Below are positions 60,825 through 64,000 of a stretch of DNA of 64,000 nt, in pieces. This DNA comes from Pseudomonadota bacterium. GTDB lineage: Bacteria > Desulfobacterota > Desulfovibrionia > Desulfovibrionales > Desulfovibrionaceae. Location of the stretch: positions 30,003 through 94,002 of the forward strand of contig JAHJLB010000050.1 of assembly GCA_018822105.1 (NCBI GenBank), read 5' to 3'. The translations under genes and the position numbers were made by a program. How positions within the stretch are numbered: position 1 is the stretch's first letter; each line of letters opens with the position of its first letter. Below the pieces are notes generated by a model. It saw nothing but the letters and a program-made list of their open reading frames with translations. It did not search any database and was not told the DNA's origin.

Positions 60825-61073
60825 ATGCCGAATCGAGATGGAACAGGACCCGTGGGTCAGGGCAGAGGGCAAGGAAAGGGACGCGGGCCTTGCGATCAGG
60901 GCAACCAGCCGGGCGTAGCCTCCGGTGTTGGAGTAGGCTCCGGTCCCGGCGCAGGCCAGGATGTTGGCAATAGCAGGGGACATGCTGGGGAGCGGGGTAA
61001 GGGCAGTGGCCCAAGGGGCGGCAAAAGAGCCAGGAATCGTCGAGGCCAAGCTGAATCAGCAGATGGTCGGTAG
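60825..61073 (+). CDS. Small DUF5320-like Gly-rich protein
   Basis: An 82-aa Gly/Arg/Gln-rich protein beginning MPNRDGTGPVGQGRGQGKGRG, the typical start of DUF5320 proteins found beside NifX/Mrp genes, and the same module as the N-terminus of the NifX-family protein at 58293-58955. One Cys (GPCDQGN). The ATG at 60825 has GGAGAG upstream. First gene of the plus-strand operon. Confidence 0.75.
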   Translation: MPNRDGTGPVGQGRGQGKGRGPCDQGNQPGVASGVGVGSGPGAGQDVGNSRGHAGERGKGSGPRGGKRARNRRGQAESADGR

Positions 61074-61088
61074 CTACGGGAATTATGC

Positions 61089-61976
61089 ATGATTGAGCGC
61101 ATCCTCGTTGTTCTTGCTGATTCTCTTCCGGAGAGCCGGGCGCTGCGGCTAGGTCTGAATCTTGCCGTCCGGCATGGGGCCTCAGTGACGGTTCTTCTCG
61201 TCTGTGGCCCCCCACCGCAGGAGACGGGGTGCATATTGCGTCTGCCCATCGCTACAGAGCTGACAAAACGGAGACAGGTTTTTGAGGATTGCTGCCAGCA
61301 AGTTTTCGCGGAATACCCCGCGCTGAAGGGCACTCCGCAAGTCCTGGTCGCGGCAGGGTTTGTGCTGGTGGAAGCAGCCAAAGCCGCACGGAGCCATGGC
61401 GCTGATATTTTGATTATCGACAGCGAAGACTCTGGACGGTTTTGCGAGCAAGAACTCACCGGCCTAACCGGGGGCATGGCCTTGGCGCTCAGCGCTGCCA
61501 CCTCTTGCCCCGTTTGCGTTGTCCCCTCGCAGGCGGTGGCCCACAGCGGACCGTTTGAGCGAGTGCTGGTTGAGGTGGACCTCTCCTCTGATGCAACGCC
61601 ACTTCGAGGGCTGCTCAACTATTCGGCGCGGCTGGCTATGCGCGAGGGGGCAGACCTCCATGTGCTGCACACCCTGCAACAATCACCGGGACAACCAACG
61701 CCGAGTGATGACGAGATGGTGCGGCGCATTGCCACCCTCAGGGACCGCCTCGTGAACCTCTGCCAGGGGCTGCCTGGAGCGGATCGTATTGTCTTCATCG
61801 TGAGCGAAGGGGAGATGAGCATGGAGATTCTCAAACATGCCCAGGAGTCCCGCGCAGACCTGGTCATTTTAGACCGGCGGAGAAATGGAGCGGGCAGCAG
61901 ACTGGAGCGCGTGCTTGAGGGCGCGCGCTGCCCCCTGTTGCTCTTGAGGCCTGGTGCGCGAACTCACATTGAATGA
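61089..61976 (+). CDS. Tandem universal stress protein
   Basis: A 295-aa protein with two UspA-like domains (about 1-145: ERILVVLADSLPESRALRLGL; about 150-290: FERVLVEVDLSSDATPLRGLL). The C-terminus RNGAGSRLERVLEGARCPLLLL fits the nucleotide-binding loop in degenerate form. It starts 15 bases after the DUF5320-like gene and is followed closely by the disulfide reductase. Confidence 0.85.
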   Translation: MIERILVVLADSLPESRALRLGLNLAVRHGASVTVLLVCGPPPQETGCILRLPIATELTKRRQVFEDCCQQVFAEYPALKGTPQVLVAAGFVLVEAAKAARSHGADILIIDSEDSGRFCEQELTGLTGGMALALSAATSCPVCVVPSQAVAHSGPFERVLVEVDLSSDATPLRGLLNYSARLAMREGADLHVLHTLQQSPGQPTPSDDEMVRRIATLRDRLVNLCQGLPGADRIVFIVSEGEMSMEILKHAQESRADLVILDRRRNGAGSRLERVLEGARCPLLLLRPGARTHIE

Positions 61977-62006
61977 ACCCGCTCGTCAACAGCAAGGATG
62001 ATCTCT

Positions 62007-63719
62007 ATGCCGCAACACGTCGTCATCATCGGGGCCGTGGCCCTTGGCCCCAAGGCCGCCGCACGTTTCAAGCGCCTGGAGCCGGACAGCCGCGTGACCA
62101 TGGTCGACCGGGGCAAGCTCATCTCCTACGGCGGCTGCGGCATCCCGTATTTCGTCTCTGGAGACGTGAATGACGCGGTCGAACTCCAGAAGACGGCCTT
62201 CCACATGGTGCGAGACGTGGAGTTCTTCCGCGCCACCAAGGACGTGGACGTGCGCACTGAAACGGAGGCCTTGAGCATCGACCGCGCGGCCAAAACCGTG
62301 ACCCTGCGGCACCTGCCCACGGGCCGCGAGGAGACGCTGGCCTATGACAAGCTGGTGCTGGCCATGGGCAGCAGGCCAAGCACCCTGTCCGTGCCCGGCG
62401 CGCAGCTCCGAGGCATACATACTGTCCACGGCCTGGAGGCCGCCCAGCGCATCCGCGAGCTGGTTTCCGCCGGCGGGGTGTCGCGTGCCGTGGTGGTGGG
62501 AGCGGGCTTCATCGGGCTGGAACTGGCCGTGGCCCTGGCCGACATGTGGGATGTGCAGACCACGGTGGTCGAGTTCCGGGACCAGATCCTGCCCGGCGTC
62601 ATCGGCGGCAACCTGGCGCGCATGGCGCAAAAGCACATGGAAGACAAGGGCGTGGTCTTCCGCCTGGGCGAGCAGGTGCGCGCCTTTGAAGGAAACAGCG
62701 AGGGCCGGGTGGCCCGCGTGGTCACCGAGAACGCCGCCCTTGAGGCCGAGCTTGTCATCGTGGCCGTGGGCGTCAGGCCTAACTCGGAGCTTGCCCGCAG
62801 CGCCGGGCTGGCGGTCTCGGAGCGCGGAGGCATCCGCGTGGACGAGCACCTGCGCACCTCGGATGCGGACATCTTTGCCGGGGGCGACTGCGTTGAGCTC
62901 AAGCACCTTATCACGGGCAGCCCGGCCTACCTGCCGCTCGGCTCCCTGGCCAACCGCCAGGGCCGGGTCATCGGCACGAATCTGGCGGGAGGCGAAAGCC
63001 TCTTTGCCGGGGTAGTGGGCTCGTGGTGCGTCAAGCTCTTTGACCTTTCGGCCGCTGGCACGGGGCTGACCCTCGCGGCGGCCCAGACGGCGGGGTTCGA
63101 CGCGCTGTGCGTGCATGTGAGCCAGCTCGACCGCGCACATTTCTACCCGGACAAGGGCCTCATGAGCCTGGAGCTGGTGGCCGAACGCGGCACAGGCCGG
63201 GTGCTGGGCATGCAGGGCCTTGGGGTCAATGGAGACGCCCTGGTCGGCCGGGTGAACGTCGTGGCGGCGCTCTTGTCCTCAAAACCCACGGCGGAGAAGT
63301 TGAGCGGTCTGGAGATGGCCTATTCGCCGCCCTTTGCCGCAGCGCTCGACATCCTGAACGTGCTTGGGGGCGTGGCGGAGAACATCCTCGCTGGCCGCAA
63401 TCGTGGCATCCAGGCGGACGAGTTCGCGACGCTCTGGGCCGGTCGCAGCGATGATGCGCCGTACATCCTGGACTGCCGCGAGCGCACCAATGTCGAGGAT
63501 CTGCTGCAGAAGCACCCCAAGCACTGGCACAACATCCCCCAGGGCGAACTGCGCGAACGCCTGGCCGAGTTGCCGCGCGACCAGGCCATCGTGCTGGTCT
63601 GCAACACCGGAGCGCGCTCGTATGAGGCCTTCGTCACCCTGGCTCATGCCGGGTTCAAGAACGTGGTCAGCGTGGAGGGCGGCATGACCGCTGTGATGGC
63701 GGCAAACGGACTCCCTTAA
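62007..63719 (+). CDS. CoA-disulfide reductase / NADH oxidase-type flavoprotein with rhodanese domain
   Basis: A 570-aa protein: FAD motif (HVVIIGAVALGPKAAARF), active-site Cys in SYGGCGIPYFVSG, NAD motif VVVGAGFIGLELAVAL, FAD-binding IFAGGDCVEL, a dimerisation domain, and a C-terminal rhodanese domain (about 465-570) with its catalytic Cys intact in VLVCNTGARSYEA. The family reduces CoA disulfides/persulfides or polysulfide, the rhodanese domain supplying sulfane sulfur. The first FAD motif reads GAVALG rather than GxGxxG, slightly unusual. The ATG at 62007 is preferred to 61998, which overlaps the ribosome-binding site. Confidence 0.9.
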   Translation: MPQHVVIIGAVALGPKAAARFKRLEPDSRVTMVDRGKLISYGGCGIPYFVSGDVNDAVELQKTAFHMVRDVEFFRATKDVDVRTETEALSIDRAAKTVTLRHLPTGREETLAYDKLVLAMGSRPSTLSVPGAQLRGIHTVHGLEAAQRIRELVSAGGVSRAVVVGAGFIGLELAVALADMWDVQTTVVEFRDQILPGVIGGNLARMAQKHMEDKGVVFRLGEQVRAFEGNSEGRVARVVTENAALEAELVIVAVGVRPNSELARSAGLAVSERGGIRVDEHLRTSDADIFAGGDCVELKHLITGSPAYLPLGSLANRQGRVIGTNLAGGESLFAGVVGSWCVKLFDLSAAGTGLTLAAAQTAGFDALCVHVSQLDRAHFYPDKGLMSLELVAERGTGRVLGMQGLGVNGDALVGRVNVVAALLSSKPTAEKLSGLEMAYSPPFAAALDILNVLGGVAENILAGRNRGIQADEFATLWAGRSDDAPYILDCRERTNVEDLLQKHPKHWHNIPQGELRERLAELPRDQAIVLVCNTGARSYEAFVTLAHAGFKNVVSVEGGMTAVMAANGLP

Positions 63720-63854
63720 GCCGGTGGATACGATTTTGGAAACGCTATAATGCACAGGCAAACGGTGGCAAGATCGAAGATATAAGGGAAATGGCGAAGG
63801 AAACGAAGGGGACAGCACGAAGGATATCTTAGAAAAGTGAGGAAATAGGATTTT

Positions 63855-63886
63855 AGGAAAAAGGAAAGCGGCCCCACCGGGGCCGC
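63855..63886 (-). terminator. Rho-independent terminator of the right-edge gene
   Basis: Stem GCGGCCCC (63868-63875) pairs with GGGGCCGC (63879-63886), with T-rich sequence following on the minus strand. It ends the gene entering from the right. Confidence 0.75.
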
Positions 63887-63912
63887 AAAGGAAAGAAGAT
63901 TAACCCTTCGTG

Positions 63913-63999
63913 CTAAAATCTGCCGGCACCCTGGAGCAGCAGAGTGGCAAGGGCTGCCGCCGTGGCAAATTGAAGGAAAGGAACCGCGCGGAAGCTGTT
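63913..63999 (-). CDS. 3' end of a gene entering from the right edge
   Basis: The last 28 codons of a minus-strand frame, ending TAG at 63913-63915, encode a hydrophobic tail (FATAAALATLLLQGAGRF) that looks like a C-terminal membrane segment. Support comes from the terminator 27 bases downstream. The rest lies outside the window; no family can be named. Confidence 0.5.
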   Translation of the reverse strand, partial: NSFRAVPFLQFATAAALATLLLQGAGRF

Positions 64000-64000
64000 C

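Overview
The window looks like chromosome from a GC-rich deltaproteobacterial sulfate reducer of the Desulfovibrionaceae type. The evidence is a complete-looking tmcABCD electron-transfer complex with a tetraheme type II cytochrome c3, a periplasmic selenocysteine formate dehydrogenase (FdhAB) with FdhE, a large heterodisulfide-reductase-like (Hdr) operon, an Orange-Protein-like NifX/MinD/Mrp cluster, and many sigma54 and Rrf2-type regulators. No dsr, apr, selA, selB or tRNA-Sec gene lies in the window, so sulfate reduction and selenocysteine decoding are inferred, not seen.

Layout. 201-2923: isocitrate dehydrogenase, an Hpt-like protein and fdhE. 3010-10156 (minus strand): an envelope thiol/redox signalling block, consisting of a lipoprotein, a MauE/DoxX membrane protein, a GAF/degenerate-rhodanese protein, an exported thioredoxin-like protein, a REC-STAS protein, a histidine kinase with a Cys cluster, and a periplasmic binding protein whose end overlaps the kinase start. 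10324-17433 (plus): another exported thioredoxin, an IS1595-like transposase relic, a small unknown protein, fdhA (in-frame TGA read as selenocysteine) and fdhB, then an exported thioredoxin-like protein and a peroxiredoxin. 17511-26349: a MORN-caspase lipoprotein, mltA and an AI-2E family permease (minus), a polar amino-acid ABC transporter, and an unknown lipoprotein. 26350-27331: a gene-poor stretch with long hairpins and a promoter-to-terminator unit containing one type I-C-like CRISPR repeat, followed by a truncated YkgJ-type gene. 27611-28378: an FGE-sulfatase-domain protein.

28517-41382 (minus): one long Hdr operon, hdrA - mvhD - FrhB-like - tandem HdrA with an inserted receiver-like domain - hdrC - hdrB - Usp - REC - two HdrD/TmcB-like CCG proteins. 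The first CCG protein carries an in-frame TGA exactly where its paralogue TmcB has a conserved Cys, followed by a SECIS-like hairpin resembling the one in fdhA. The last gene has an in-frame TAG at codon 12. A divergent hybrid kinase and sigma54 activator (41684-45025) probably control this operon. 45174-48070: a DUF364-like protein and a molybdate ABC transporter, which fits the molybdenum/tungsten demand of FdhA.

48186-55102: tmcDCBA (minus) flanked by two unusual regulators, an Rrf2-PAS-histidine kinase fusion and an Rrf2-receiver fusion. I infer that they form a redox-sensing two-component pair in which both partners carry an Rrf2 domain. 55235-60352 (minus): a DsrE-like protein, a receiver-like protein and the NifX/MinD/MinD/NifX/Mrp/NifX cluster. 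A divergent operon (60825-63719) encodes a DUF5320-like protein, a universal stress protein and a CoA-disulfide-reductase/rhodanese. The spacer between these two operons holds two facing sigma54-type promoters and three copies of a 14-bp motif. At the right edge is the 3' end of a minus-strand gene with its terminator.

Together the genes describe low-potential electron flow (formate, Hdr disulfides/ferredoxin, c-type cytochromes, membrane complex) under dense redox-responsive regulation.
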